DNA from: Brevundimonas albigilva
GTDB lineage: Bacteria; Pseudomonadota; Alphaproteobacteria; Caulobacterales; Caulobacteraceae
Direction: 5' to 3'
DNA: 64,000 nucleotides
Assembly: GCF_023503965.1 (NCBI RefSeq)
Contig: NZ_CP097298.1
Location: forward strand, 885,001 to 949,000
Position numbers and translations under genes: made by a program. Shown here piece after piece: positions 45,412 to 55,334 of the stretch; the first letter of the stretch is position 1; the number at the start of each line of letters is the position of its first letter. The notes below the pieces were generated by a model. The model saw only the letters and a list, made by a program, of their open reading frames with translations, was not told the origin of the DNA and ran no database searches.

Positions 45412-45474
45412 CGGTCCCCTCGTTTCGGACCGTGGCAGGCTGGGGTAGCCAGTGACGGTCCCCTCGTTTCGGAC
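45412..45474. repeat. two 19-bp direct repeats CGGTCCCCTCGTTTCGGAC
   Basis: Identical copies at 45412-45430 and 45456-45474, spaced 44 bases, with a degraded third (GGTCCCCTTTGAGGGTCGTTTCGG) near 45341. They sit just after the HTH gene. Iteron-like, or an integration/packaging remnant; function unknown. Confidence 0.65.
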
Positions 45475-45613
45475 ACATATACATCTAGCCATGTGCGGTG
45501 GTTTGAGTAGGGAGCGCCCGCCCATCAAGGGGCTGGGGCGATCCCGGCCCGCACGCAGTGAAAACACTGGCTTTCGTGTTACCTTTCGCGGCGGCCGTCA
45601 GGGGGAACGAGCA

Positions 45614-46048
45614 ATGGCGTGGTCACGAAAAACCATCGGGCGCGGATTGGTCCTGTCGCTCTCGCTAATCTTCTCGTTCGGGCGATTGGCCCCAATGGCG
45701 CTATCATTTGCCGAGCCGGGGCCATCCGCCAGTCAGACAATGTGCATGGCGGCGGGGGAGCGAACGTCGGGGCTCAACAAGATTTGCTACTATGACTGCC
45801 TGGGATCGACTCGCACCGTCACACAGTCTGCGGTGTCCCTATGCGCCCTTTCTATCAATGCGCCGACCTTCTCACCGATGCAGACCCCTCGCGCGCCGAC
45901 GCCGCCCAGAGGTGGCCAGGTGACCTGTTTCGCGCGAGGTGAAGAAACGAGCGGGATGAACAAGGTTTGCTATTACGATTGCCTGGGCTCTGCGAGGGCG
46001 GTCACTCAGTCAGCGGTTTCGCTCTGCCCCTTGACCATCAATCAGTAG
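45614..46048 (+). CDS. secreted protein with duplicated four-Cys domain
   Basis: 144 residues. The N-terminal hydrophobic stretch (LVLSLSLIFSFGRLAPMALSFA) is a likely signal peptide. Two tandem copies of about 40 residues follow: MCMAAGERTSGLNKICYYDCLGSTRTVTQSAVSLCALSI and TCFARGEETSGMNKVCYYDCLGSARAVTQSAVSLCPLTI, each with four Cys in the same places. The conserved core is NKxCYYDCLGS...TQSAVSLCxL. Function unknown; the Cys pattern suggests disulfide-bonded periplasmic units. It lies in the foreign patch. Confidence 0.75.
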   Translation: MAWSRKTIGRGLVLSLSLIFSFGRLAPMALSFAEPGPSASQTMCMAAGERTSGLNKICYYDCLGSTRTVTQSAVSLCALSINAPTFSPMQTPRAPTPPRGGQVTCFARGEETSGMNKVCYYDCLGSARAVTQSAVSLCPLTINQ

Positions 46049-46119
46049 GCGCCAGATGGCGGCTATTTGATAAAATGACAGCTTAACGCAAAGGCGTTCG
46101 GAAAATCTGAGAGGCCATC

Positions 46120-46694
46120 ATGGGCGGTAGCAACTCGGGACGACACCGGACTCGGAACCGGGGAACAGTCGATGCCGCCTGTCGGGTAGACCTGCGCTTC
46201 CTCCGAAAGCAGGGGGCTTTGAAAGAGGGTTTCACGACCAGCGGCACGTTGCGCTGGACCCGTCGCGGAGAGCCGTCGGAAGCATGGGCTACACGGTGAT
46301 CATGGACCCGGACGACCGCCGCCTGATCCTCGCCTACAGCACGAACGGCGAGGCCCGGACGGTCAACGTTCAGCTTGAGGCTATCCCTATGCGGTTCGGC
46401 GGCTTTCGCTACTACGCCCTATGTCCACGGACCCTTCGACGGTGTCAGGTTCTCCCGGTGGTCGGCGGCGTGGTGGCTTGTCGCCAGGCGCACCGGCTGA
46501 CCTACGCATCCCAATCCATGGATCTGTTAGGCCGGGCCCGGGAGAGGATGGATCGATGCGAGAAACGCCTCCACGAAAAGCCCCGGCGAGGTCGCAATCG
46601 GCAGCGATTAACGCGGGCCTGGATCGAGGCCTCTGAGGACTTTGAGAACCTGTTTTCCACGGAAGCCATACGCCGGTTTGGCCACCTATTTTAG
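46120..46694 (+). CDS. conserved hypothetical with zinc-knuckle-like end (one-base frameshift)
   Basis: About 191 residues after repair. It begins MGGSNSGRHRTRNRGTVDAACRVDLRFLRKQGALKEG; the second part is MGYTVIMDPDDRRLILAYS to the end. One base is missing at 46278-46279, and a third G gives GEPSGSMGYTV. The family, common in alphaproteobacterial genomes, starts MGGxNSGR and carries paired Cys: here CPRTLRRC and VVACRQAHRLTYASQ, where one expected Cys seems replaced by Ala. Function unknown. Confidence 0.7.
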
Positions 46695-46821
46695 GTCTGG
46701 GTAGCTCGAGACCGCGCGGGTGACGGTGCCTCTCACATAATGTCAACAAATGTGGACGATATTGACCGATCGATACCCCTAAATCGCCTAAGTCGACCGG
46801 CGCAGAATCGGGGTTTTCCAG

Positions 46822-47337
46822 TTGTTCTATCTAGCACTTACGGCGTTTGCCCAGTCGGCGGAGCCCGCCACGCAAGCTCCTCTCCTGTCTATAGAGTTTC
46901 AGCTCTTTTGCACTCAGGAACAGAGTAGGGGGTTCAACTGGCGCTCTGGCGAATGGACCACGAGCGAGTTTCTCCCGGAACAAGTCGTAATCACTAAGTC
47001 ACCCGCGAACAATTGCACAGATCCCCGACCCGAGAACGGGGACCTATTCTCGGCCACATTCATTGCTCGAGACGTGTGCCTTAACGAGAGACGCGTTGGG
47101 AGCCGCTATTACCCCCACTCGTCAGACTGGTGCACGGAATATTACCTTTATCGAGACACTGAATGGGAGACGTCGATAACGTGCAACGGTTCGAACATTC
47201 ACGGGACATTTGATCCCAGAGGTCGCTTTCAGATGGCGAATGTTCATTCCGACGTCTCAGACAGAGGGCGAGCTAGAGACGGGATGAAGGACAGTTTGAG
47301 CGTAAGTGTGGGTCGCTGCAGTCTTGCGCGAAGTTAG
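46822..47337 (+). CDS. hypothetical exported protein
   Basis: 171 residues from a TTG. The short hydrophobic start FYLALTAFAQSAEPATQAP looks like a signal peptide. The mature part has six Cys (FCTQEQS, NNCTDP, DVCLNE, DWCTEY, ITCNG, GRCSL), suggesting disulfides. Base composition is clearly poorer in GC than the flanks. No family recognised; the start codon is uncertain because no ATG and no clear ribosome site is present. Confidence 0.5.
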   Translation: MFYLALTAFAQSAEPATQAPLLSIEFQLFCTQEQSRGFNWRSGEWTTSEFLPEQVVITKSPANNCTDPRPENGDLFSATFIARDVCLNERRVGSRYYPHSSDWCTEYYLYRDTEWETSITCNGSNIHGTFDPRGRFQMANVHSDVSDRGRARDGMKDSLSVSVGRCSLARS

Positions 47338-47515
47338 CCCGCTCAGGCGGGGACCCGGGTAGATGCGGCGATGAACCCGCCGTTGCCCGCCCCTAGAATC
47401 ACCGTCAGTCTCAAGGCTCTGCAATTCAAGCAAACGTAGGTGTTGGGGCATGTGTTGGGGCCCCATCTATGTCACTGCGTTTAAATGAGCAAATTCAGAT
47501 AGATACATAAGGAAG

Positions 47516-47605
47516 TGGCGGACAGAGAGGGATTCGAACCCTCGGTACGCTTTCACGTACACACGCTTTCCAAGCGTGCGCGATCGACCACTCCGCCACC
47601 TGTCC
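47516..47605 (-). tRNA. tRNA-Ser (anticodon GGA)
   Basis: 90 bases including encoded CCA. On the minus strand: acceptor GGACAG pairing with CTGTCC, anticodon arm CACGC-TTGGAAA-GCGTG (anticodon GGA), a long variable arm (TGTACGTGAAAGCGTAC) as expected for a class II tRNA, and T-arm GAGGGTTCGAATCCCTC. Its 3' end faces the foreign patch at lower coordinates, the usual arrangement for an integration site. Confidence 0.97.
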
Positions 47606-47742
47606 GTTCACGCCACGTCGTGCGCGCCGCCGGACGGTCGATCCGGCGGGAGGCGGGCCTGATAGAACACGACGGCCCCCTCGGCAAGCGCCTCATTAGT
47701 CCCCATATGGGCGCCAGAGCCATTACTTCTCCCGAGGAGCCC

Positions 47743-48390
47743 ATGCTGTTTCAGAAAAGCGCCGAACTGCCCACGGCCGAGACCGCCCTGCCCGGCCGGG
47801 CCGAGCCCCTGCGCACCGACGAGGTCCATTACGTCAACGGCCGCCCGCTGAAGGGCCCGCATCCGGAGGGGTTCCAGACGGCGATCTTCGGCATGGGCTG
47901 CTTCTGGGGCGTGGAGCGGATCTTCTGGAACCTGCCGGGGGTGTGGGTCACCGCGGTCGGCTATGCCGGCGGGATCACGCCCAACCCGACCTATGAGGAG
48001 ACCTGCACCGGCCGCACCGGTCACGCCGAGGTGGTCCAGGTCGTGTTCAATCCGAACGAGATCAGCTACGCCGAACTGCTGAAGGCCTTCTGGGAAAACC
48101 ACGACCCGACCCAGGGCATGCGCCAGGGCAACGACATCGGCACCACCTACCGCTCGGCCATCTACACCCTGAACGACGACCAGCAGCGCCAGGCCGAAGC
48201 GTCGCGCGACGCCTATCAGGCGGCGCTGAGCGCCGCCGGTCGCGGCGCGATCACCACCGAGATCGCCCCCGCCGCCTTCTATTTCGCCGAGGATTATCAC
48301 CAGGGCTATCTGGCCAAGAATCCCAACGGCTATTGCGGCATCGGCGGCACCGGCGTGACCTGCCCGATCGGCGTCGGCGTCGACGCCTGA
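47743..48390 (+). CDS. msrA: peptide-methionine (S)-S-oxide reductase
   Basis: 215 residues. The catalytic Cys is in [19 protein letters not shown] (GCFWG motif); further motifs are [31 protein letters not shown] and [26 protein letters not shown] with the resolving Cys. It reduces methionine S-sulfoxide in proteins. ATG at 47743 is chosen because GAGGAG precedes it; longer in-frame starts run into the tRNA gene. Confidence 0.98.
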   Translation: MLFQKSAELPTAETALPGRAEPLRTDEVHYVNGRPLKGPHPEGFQTAIFGMGCFWGVERIFWNLPGVWVTAVGYAGGITPNPTYEETCTGRTGHAEVVQVVFNPNEISYAELLKAFWENHDPTQGMRQGNDIGTTYRSAIYTLNDDQQRQAEASRDAYQAALSAAGRGAITTEIAPAAFYFAEDYHQGYLAKNPNGYCGIGGTGVTCPIGVGVDA

Positions 48391-48467
48391 CGCCCGCTTC
48401 CGGGGCGGCCGGCTTCACCCCGGCCGCCGACAGGCGTAGGACGACCCGAAAGATCAGGGAGCCGTCC

Positions 48468-49796
48468 ATGTCCTTCGTGCACGCCGATGAAATCCGCAGC
48501 CGCTTTTCGGCGGCCCTGTCGGCCATGTACCGGGCCGAGGTGCCGCAGTACGGCGAACTGCTGACGCTGGTGGCCGACATCAACGCGGCGGCGCTGAGGG
48601 CCGATCCGGCCCTGGCCGAGCGGCTGGACCAGGCCGGCGACCTGGCCCGCCTGTCCGAGGAACGGCACGGCGCCATCCGCGTCGGCACGGCCGCGGAGCT
48701 GTCGACCATCGCGCGGGCCTTCGCCGTCATGGGAATGCGGCCGGTCAGCTATTACAACCTGGCGCCCGCCGGCGTGCCGGTGCATTCGACCGCCTTCCGG
48801 CCTGTCGATCCCGAGGCGCTGCGGCGCAATCCGTTCCGCGTCTTCTGCTCGCTGTTGCGGATGGAGCTGATTGAGGACGACGCCCTGCGCGCGGAAGCCG
48901 AGACGACCCTGGCCCGTCGCGACATCTTCACCCCGGGCGCGCGCGCCCTGATCGACACGGCCGAGACCCAGGGCGGCCTGGACGAGGACCAGGCCGACCG
49001 TTTCGTGTCCGAACTGTTGGAGACCTTCCGCTGGCACGCCCAGGCGACCGTCAGCGCCCAGACCTATGACCGGCTGGTCGCGGCCCATCGCCTGATCGCC
49101 GACGTGGTCAGCTTCAAGGGTCCGCACATCAACCACCTGACGCCGCGCACCCTGGACATCGACGCGGCCCAGGCGGAAATGCCCCGCCGCGGCATCGCCC
49201 CCAAGGAGACGATCGAGGGCCCGCCGGCCCGCGCCTGCCCCGTCCTGCTGCGTCAGACCAGCTTCAAGGCGCTGCAGGAGAAGATCGTCTTCCCGGGCGA
49301 GACCGGCGCCGTGGAGGGCGCCCACACCGCCCGCTTCGGCGAGATCGAGCAGCGCGGCTGCGCCCTGACCCCGGTCGGCCGCGCCCTTTATGACGCGGCG
49401 CTGGCCCGCAAGGACTTCTCGGCCCTGCCCGACGACTGGACCGCCCTGCGTCGCCAGGGGCTGGCCTGGTTCCGCTACGTCCCGACCGAACAGGGCCTGT
49501 CGCGCGCCGGGCGGCTGTCGGGCGACCTGGAGGCCCTGATCGCCGATGGCGACGTGGCGGCCCGGCCCATCACATACGAGGACTTCCTGCCCGTCAGCGC
49601 GGCGGGCATCTTCCAGTCCAACCTGGGGGCGGAGGCGCGCGACGGCGGCTATGCGGCCGATCCGGCCCGCGCCGAATTCGAGGCCGCCCTGGGCTGCGCG
49701 GTGCAGGACGAGATGGCGCTGTACCAGGCCGAGCAGGACGCTTCGATCGCCGACACGCTGACGGCGCTGGGCGTGTCGCGGCCCGTCGCGGTCTGA
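48468..49796 (+). CDS. hglS: 2-oxoadipate dioxygenase/decarboxylase (VOC family)
   Basis: 442 residues, YdcJ/HglS type (DUF1338). Key segments: [29 protein letters not shown] (first His region of the metal site), [17 protein letters not shown] (second His), and [21 protein letters not shown] (metal Glu and substrate Arg). It converts 2-oxoadipate to D-2-hydroxyglutarate in lysine breakdown. Starts 77 bases after msrA; no lysine-pathway partner is visible in the window. Confidence 0.92.
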   Translation: MSFVHADEIRSRFSAALSAMYRAEVPQYGELLTLVADINAAALRADPALAERLDQAGDLARLSEERHGAIRVGTAAELSTIARAFAVMGMRPVSYYNLAPAGVPVHSTAFRPVDPEALRRNPFRVFCSLLRMELIEDDALRAEAETTLARRDIFTPGARALIDTAETQGGLDEDQADRFVSELLETFRWHAQATVSAQTYDRLVAAHRLIADVVSFKGPHINHLTPRTLDIDAAQAEMPRRGIAPKETIEGPPARACPVLLRQTSFKALQEKIVFPGETGAVEGAHTARFGEIEQRGCALTPVGRALYDAALARKDFSALPDDWTALRRQGLAWFRYVPTEQGLSRAGRLSGDLEALIADGDVAARPITYEDFLPVSAAGIFQSNLGAEARDGGYAADPARAEFEAALGCAVQDEMALYQAEQDASIADTLTALGVSRPVAV

Positions 49797-49819
49797 ACCT
49801 GCCGAGACGATCCGCCCGC

Positions 49820-51694
49820 TTGCCTGACGACCCCGCTGGTCTCATAGACCGCGCCGTGACCCCGCAAGCCGCCCCGTCGATCCGCCGTTATGACCTGGAC
49901 TGGATTCGGGTCGCCGCCTTCGGCCTGCTGATCCTGTATCACGTGGGCCTGGTTTACGGCGTCTATGACTGGCACGTGCACAGCGTCCACACCTTCGAGT
50001 GGATGCGCGAGGCGGTGCTGGTCACCAATCCGTGGCGGCTGACGCTGCTGTTCCTGGTGTCGGGGGCGGCGCTGCGGTTCATGACCCTGCGGCGCACGCC
50101 GCGCGAGGTGGCCCGCGCCCGGTTTGCGCGGCTGGCGCCGCCGCTGCTGTTCGGGGCGGCGGTCCTGGTCCCCATCCAGTCGTGGATCGAGGCGCGCGAC
50201 AAGGCCGACTGGCCGGGCGGCCTGGACGGCTACCTGGCCTGGATGCAGCGGGAGTTCGGCTGGAGCGGCCTGGCCGACGGCGTGCCGGTCAACCACCTGT
50301 GGTTCGTCGTCTATATCGCCGCCTACAGCGCCGTGGCCATCCTGCTGTGGCGCCGGGCGGGGCTGATCGACCGCCTGGGCGACGCGCTGGAGCGGATGCT
50401 GCGCGGCCCGCGCCTGCTGGTCGTGCCGATCCTCTATCTGGTCGCCATCCGCATCGCCCTGTTTCCGATCTTCGGCCTGACCAACAACCTGCCCTTCGAC
50501 TGGTACAACCACGCCCTGTCGCTGGGCGCCTTCCTGTTCGGCTTCGCCGTGGTCGGGCGGGAGTCGATCTGGCGGGGGTTCGAGCGCTGGCGCTGGGTCG
50601 CGGTCGGACTGGCGGTCGTGGCCCTGCCGATCATGATGCTGCAGGTCTGGCACCCCGGCGGCCGCGCCTTCTTCGGCGTGCCCAAGGCCATCGTGTACGG
50701 CGTCGATCAGTGGGCCGTCATCGCCGCCATCCTGGGTTTCGGCAGCCGTTGGCTGCGCGACCGGTCCAGCCCCGTGCTGACCTATCTGACCGAGGCGACC
50801 TTTCCCCTGTATCTGGCGCACCAGACGGTGCTGGTGGTCGCCGTGTGGATCATCCGGCCGGCGCGCCTGCCGGCGGGGCTGGAGGCCCTGTCGCTGATCG
50901 CCGCCACCTTCCTGGGCAGCCTGCTGATCTACGAGATCGTGCGCCGCATCGACCCGATCCGGCCGCTGTGGGGACTGAAGCCGCGCGACGGAAGGCCGTG
51001 GCCGCTGGACCTCGCCGCCTGGCGCGGCGAGGGCGCGCGCTATCGCCGCCGCCGCGCCCTGCTGGCGGTGGGGGTCGCGGCGCCCGTGCTGGCCCTGATC
51101 GTGGTGCTGGTCGCCAGCGCCGCCTATCCCGGTTTCGACAACGCCACCCAGTTCCTCAGCGAACTGGGCGGGGCGACCGCCCGGGCCCCGATCATCTTCA
51201 ACGCCGGGGTCTTCGCCGCCGGCGTCATGGCGGGCCTGGCCGGGATCGGCTTCGGCCTGGCCCTCTACGCCCTCAGCGGCGCGCGCGCGGCCGGGGCGGT
51301 GACGGCCGTGGTCTTCGTCCTGGCGGGCGCGGGGCTGTCGCTGTCGACCCTCTATCCCTGGCCCGATCCGCGCCACATGGTCATCAACCTGGGCCTGGGC
51401 ATCCAGCTGGCGCCCCTGCTGCTGTTCTGGGGCCTGTCGTCGCGGCGCGACCTGCCCGGGCTCAAGATATTCCTGGCGGTCACCTTCGCGGTCATGGCGG
51501 TGCTGACGCTGTTCACCAAACACCTGGTCTTTCCGGGAACCGTGAATCCCGCGAATGTCGGCTGGTGGGAGCGCGCCTACGCCATCGTCCTGGTCTGCTG
51601 GGTCGGGGTGGCGGCCTGGGTGCTGGAGCGCAAGCTCAGGCCCGACGCCGCCCACGCGGCCTCCGGCGTCGCCGCCTCGCGGCCGGCGGAATAG
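49820..51694 (+). CDS. OpgC-like acyltransferase fused to DUF998-like membrane domain
   Basis: 624 residues from a TTG (GTG at 49856 is an alternative). The first about 370 residues are an acyltransferase-3 protein with about ten helices (RRYDLDWIRVAAFGLLILYHVGLVYG, VNHLWFVVYIAAYSAVAILLW, FPLYLAHQTVLVVAVWII). From about residue 410 a second membrane domain of six helices begins (ASAAYPGFDNATQFLSELGGATARAPIIFNAGVFAAGVMAGLAG), DUF998-like. The downstream gene is opgH, so it probably adds succinyl or similar groups to periplasmic glucans. The fusion is unusual. Confidence 0.85.
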   Translation: MPDDPAGLIDRAVTPQAAPSIRRYDLDWIRVAAFGLLILYHVGLVYGVYDWHVHSVHTFEWMREAVLVTNPWRLTLLFLVSGAALRFMTLRRTPREVARARFARLAPPLLFGAAVLVPIQSWIEARDKADWPGGLDGYLAWMQREFGWSGLADGVPVNHLWFVVYIAAYSAVAILLWRRAGLIDRLGDALERMLRGPRLLVVPILYLVAIRIALFPIFGLTNNLPFDWYNHALSLGAFLFGFAVVGRESIWRGFERWRWVAVGLAVVALPIMMLQVWHPGGRAFFGVPKAIVYGVDQWAVIAAILGFGSRWLRDRSSPVLTYLTEATFPLYLAHQTVLVVAVWIIRPARLPAGLEALSLIAATFLGSLLIYEIVRRIDPIRPLWGLKPRDGRPWPLDLAAWRGEGARYRRRRALLAVGVAAPVLALIVVLVASAAYPGFDNATQFLSELGGATARAPIIFNAGVFAAGVMAGLAGIGFGLALYALSGARAAGAVTAVVFVLAGAGLSLSTLYPWPDPRHMVINLGLGIQLAPLLLFWGLSSRRDLPGLKIFLAVTFAVMAVLTLFTKHLVFPGTVNPANVGWWERAYAIVLVCWVGVAAWVLERKLRPDAAHAASGVAASRPAE

Positions 51695-51854
51695 GCGGCC
51701 GGGCCGATCCCCCGATATTTTTCGGCTTATCAACATTGCGTGATTGAAAATCGCGCGAATGTGATCGAGTATAGGCGCGGTGCTGCAATGCAGCATGCCG
51801 CGTCGTCTCCGCCCGCCGGACGACGACGGGTCATCAGGGGGCGTCTTGAGCGGC

Positions 51855-53819
51855 ATGAACAAGCTGGCGATCCGGCCTGTCGAACGGGCTGACATCCAGA
51901 ACCTTTCTCCGGCCCCGCGTGAGCCGGACTGGTCGTGGCTGCCCGAGGAGGCGCCGCTGGCCATGCCGCGTCAGTCGCTGGACGCGGCCGTCGCCGCGCG
52001 CGACGTGACCCCGGCCACCTCCCCGCGCACCGTGCTGATGCGCCGCCTGACGCTGCTGGCGGGCACCGTGGCCCTGGCCGGGCTGTCGGCGATCGCGCCC
52101 TTCTACCTGTACGCCCGCAAGGGCTGGGATCCGACCGAGATGCTGGCCTTCGGCATCTTCATGGTGCTGATCACCGCCATCTCCTGCTGGTTCGTCAGCG
52201 GCCTGATGGGCCTGATCGTCATGCTGCGCGGCCGCGACCAGGCGGACCTGCGCTTCGCCGCCCATCCCGGCTCGCCGCGCACCCGCACCGCCCTGCTGAT
52301 GCCGCTGTACAACGAGGACGCCCGCGCCTCGTTCGCGCGCCTGGCCCAGATCGACGCCTCGCTGGCGCGGCTGGGCGCCTCCTCGGCCTTCGACATCTTC
52401 GTGCTGAGCGACTCGACCAAGGACGAGGCCGCCGCCGACGAACGGTCGGTGTTCCAGGCCTTCCGCCTGGCCGCCAACTCCAAGGCCTACTACCGCCGCC
52501 GCACCGACAACGCGGAGCGCAAGGCCGGCAACCTGGCCGAATGGGTCCGTCGCTTCGGCGGCGCCTATGAGACCATGATCGTGCTGGACGCCGACAGCAC
52601 CATGGCCGGCGAGACCCTGCTGCGCATGATCGACGCCATGGAGCGCAATCCGGGCGTGGGCCTGATCCAGACCGCGCCGGTGATCGTCAAGGCGCGCACC
52701 GTCTTCGCCCGCGTGTCGCAGTATTCGGTGCGCCTGTACGGCCGCGTCGCCGCGGCGGGCCTGGCCTATTGGACCGGCTCGGAGTCCAGCTACTGGGGCC
52801 ACAACGCCATCATCCGCACGCGCGCCTTCGCCGGCTGCTGCGGCCTGCCCAGCCTGCCGGGCAGGAAGCCCTTCGGCGGCCATATCCTGAGCCACGACGT
52901 GGTCGAGGCCGCCCTGCTGCGCCGCGCCGGCTGGGCCGTGCACGTCACCGCCGCCCTGGACGGCTCGTGGGAAGAGACCCCGCCGTCGATCACCGACTTC
53001 ATCCGCCGCGACCACCGCTGGTTCCAGGGCAATCTGCAGCACCTGGGCCTGATCGGCGCCAAGGGCCTGTCGGCCATGAGCCGCCTGCAGCTGCTGATGG
53101 GCTGCATGGCCTATCTGTCGTCGCCCCTCTGGCTGGCCTCGCTGATGGTCGGCCTGTTCATCCAGATGTTCTATCCGGTCGACTGGGCCAGCTTCTTCTA
53201 CATCCTGAACCCGCAGTTCACGCCCTTCATGCTGGCGTCGCTGCTGGCGGGCGTGCTGCTGATCGGTCCCAAGTTCATGGGCGCGGCCCTGGTGCTGAGC
53301 CGTCCCGCCGAACTGCGCGCCTTCGGCGGGCGTCGCGGCGTGGCCCGCGGCATGGCCGCCGAGATCGCCCTGTCGGCCATCCTGGCGCCCCTGCTGATGG
53401 TGGCCAACACCAAGGCCTTCATCCAGATCCTGTCCGGCCACGACACGGGCTGGACGACCCAGCAGCGCGAGGCCGACGGCCTGGCCTGGTCCGACGCCCT
53501 GCGCGCCATGCGCTGGCAGATGATCGCCGGCGTCGCCTTCCTGGCCCCGCTGTGCGTGCGCCCCGACCTGGCGACCTGGTTCGCCCCGATCGTCCTGCCC
53601 CTGCTGTTCGCCGCGCCGATCGCGGTGTGGACCTCGCGGGTGCGCGCCGGCGACGCCCTGGCGGCCAAGGGCTTCCTGGTGACCCCGGCCCAGGACGGCG
53701 TCAGCGTCAATCCGGCCGTGCTGCACGCGCCGCGCTCGCCGCTGCGCGCGGTCGCCGGCGGCGTGCTGGCGCCGGTCGTGGCGCCGGCCATGGTCCCCGC
53801 CCGGGCGCCGGAACTGTAA
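51855..53819 (+). CDS. opgH: glucans biosynthesis glucosyltransferase OpgH
   Basis: 654 residues. Membrane glycosyltransferase family 2: RTALLMPLYNEDARASFARL (nucleotide region), MIVLDADSTMAGETLLRM (DAD), HILSHDVVEAALLRRAGW (catalytic Asp) and RRDHRWFQGNLQHL (Q/RxxRW site), with flanking transmembrane helices. It polymerises UDP-glucose into osmoregulated periplasmic glucan across the inner membrane. The ATG at 51855 is supported by homology of MNKLAIRP onward. The 160-base gap before it contains TTGAAA and TATAGG elements, a possible promoter. Confidence 0.96.
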   Translation: MNKLAIRPVERADIQNLSPAPREPDWSWLPEEAPLAMPRQSLDAAVAARDVTPATSPRTVLMRRLTLLAGTVALAGLSAIAPFYLYARKGWDPTEMLAFGIFMVLITAISCWFVSGLMGLIVMLRGRDQADLRFAAHPGSPRTRTALLMPLYNEDARASFARLAQIDASLARLGASSAFDIFVLSDSTKDEAAADERSVFQAFRLAANSKAYYRRRTDNAERKAGNLAEWVRRFGGAYETMIVLDADSTMAGETLLRMIDAMERNPGVGLIQTAPVIVKARTVFARVSQYSVRLYGRVAAAGLAYWTGSESSYWGHNAIIRTRAFAGCCGLPSLPGRKPFGGHILSHDVVEAALLRRAGWAVHVTAALDGSWEETPPSITDFIRRDHRWFQGNLQHLGLIGAKGLSAMSRLQLLMGCMAYLSSPLWLASLMVGLFIQMFYPVDWASFFYILNPQFTPFMLASLLAGVLLIGPKFMGAALVLSRPAELRAFGGRRGVARGMAAEIALSAILAPLLMVANTKAFIQILSGHDTGWTTQQREADGLAWSDALRAMRWQMIAGVAFLAPLCVRPDLATWFAPIVLPLLFAAPIAVWTSRVRAGDALAAKGFLVTPAQDGVSVNPAVLHAPRSPLRAVAGGVLAPVVAPAMVPARAPEL

Positions 53820-53932
53820 CCCTCACCGATGCGCGCCGGCCACACCGGGCCAGGAACCGCTACGGTCAAGCTCGACGCGCCGGTGATTCCGCATCACCTT
53901 GGTCCGGCATCAGACGAAGGGGGTCCGAGTCC

Positions 53933-54250
53933 ATGGCCAGCAAGAACGGTTCCGACGCCAAGCCCGACCTGCGGCTCGTCGCGGCCGAGGCCGAGGTCTA
54001 TGACCTGATGCGCGCGCCCGAAACCACCGCCGAACGCGTGAAACGCCTCCAGCTCGAGGCGCACGCCCTGGCGCTGGAAGAGATCGAGGCGCTGGAGAAG
54101 CTGCTGCTCGAAGCGGCGGCCAAGGCCAAGGAGATCGCCAACGGCGGCGACGCCTATCCCGTCGGCGCGCGCGAGATGGCGTCGCGCCTGGCCGCCGACC
54201 TGCCCACCAAGGCCGAGACCATCAAGACCATCGTCCACCGCGTCAGCTGA
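53933..54250 (+). CDS. hypothetical helical protein
   Basis: 105 residues, soluble and strongly helical, Ala/Glu/Leu rich: ETTAERVKRLQLEAHALALEEIEALEKLLLEAAAKAKEIANGG. This could form a coiled coil. GC3 fits the host. It lies 113 bases after opgH and before an SDR gene. No family recognised. Confidence 0.7.
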   Translation: MASKNGSDAKPDLRLVAAEAEVYDLMRAPETTAERVKRLQLEAHALALEEIEALEKLLLEAAAKAKEIANGGDAYPVGAREMASRLAADLPTKAETIKTIVHRVS

Positions 54251-54328
54251 CGCCCGGCTGCACGGCGATGGAACGGCGGGCCGCCTCGCCCGCTTCCTGA
54301 GGGACAAGAGCCTTCAGGAGAATCAGAC

Positions 54329-55334
54329 ATGGACGACCGTTTCGAAGCCCGCGCCGAGGACGTCGCCGACCACGAGCGCGCGATCCAGCGCGACATCGAC
54401 CAGACCGACCAGGCCCAGGCCGACAAGACCCAGGCCGACGGCGGCGAAGACGGCGGCGCGGTCCAGGCCGGCGCGCGTCGCTATCCCGAGCCGCCCTTCC
54501 CCAAGCAGCACCAAGTCAAGCCGGGCGACGAATCGGCCCTGGACCCCGCGCCGATGTACGACGCCCCCTTCTGGAAGGGCTCGGGCAAGCTAGACGGCTT
54601 CGCCGCCCTGATCACCGGGGCCGATTCCGGCATCGGTCGCGCGGTCGCTGTCCTGTTCGCGCGCGAAGGCTGCGACGTGGTCGTCTGCCACCTGGACGAG
54701 GACGACGACGCCGAGACCACCAAGGCCGCGGTCGAGGCCGAGGGCCGTCGCGCCGTGGTGCTGAAGGGGGACGTCTCCGACCCCGCCTTCGCCGAGACCG
54801 CGGTCAAGGCCACGCTGGACGCCTTCGGGCGGCTGGACGTGTTGGTCCCCAACGCCGCCTTCCAGGAGCACGTCAACGCCTTCGAGGACCTGACGTTCGA
54901 GCATTTCGACCGCACGCTGAAGACCAACCTCTACGGCTATTTCAACATGACCAAGGCGGCGGTCCCGCACATGAAGTCCGGCGGCGCCATCGTCATGACC
55001 GGCTCGGTGACGGGGCTTCAGGGCAACAAGGACCTGCTGGATTACTCCCTGACCAAGGGCGGCATCCACGCCTATGCGCGGTCGCTGGGCACGCATCTGG
55101 CGCCGCGCGGCATCCGGGTGAACGTGGTCGCGCCCGGCCCGGTCTGGACCCCGCTGAACCCCGCCGACAAGGACGCGGACAAGACCGCGAAGTTCGGCGC
55201 CGACACGGTGATGAAACGCCCGGCTCAGCCCGAGGAGATCGCGCCCGCCTACGTCTTCCTGGCCTCGCCCAGAGATGTCCAGCTTCATCACCGGCGAGAT
55301 CCTGCCGATCATCGGCGGCTATTCAGGCGGCTGA
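54329..55334 (+). CDS. SDR family oxidoreductase (one-base frameshift near end)
   Basis: 334 residues after repair. A disordered N-terminus (MDDRFEARAEDVADHERAIQR) and PPFPKQHQVKPGDESAL precede the Rossmann fold: ALITGADSGIGRAVAVLFAREGCDVVVCHLDEDD, catalytic YSLTKGG (Tyr, Lys) and GSVTGL (Ser). This is the YhdF/YdaD-like group of stress-related SDRs. The frame shifts near 55272, where one base too many turns SPEMSSFITGEILPIIGGYSGG into SPRDVQLHH. It overlaps the convergent gene by 12 bases. Confidence 0.9.

Noticed and set aside
47257..47466. Minus-strand ORF near the tRNA as an integrase remnant
   Set aside because: 69 codons with no tyrosine-recombinase motif; the similarity was only an impression.
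43700..47515. Second att copy of the tRNA-Ser 3' end
   Set aside because: I looked for a second GATTCGAACC-type segment in the island and found none, so element boundaries cannot be set from this window.
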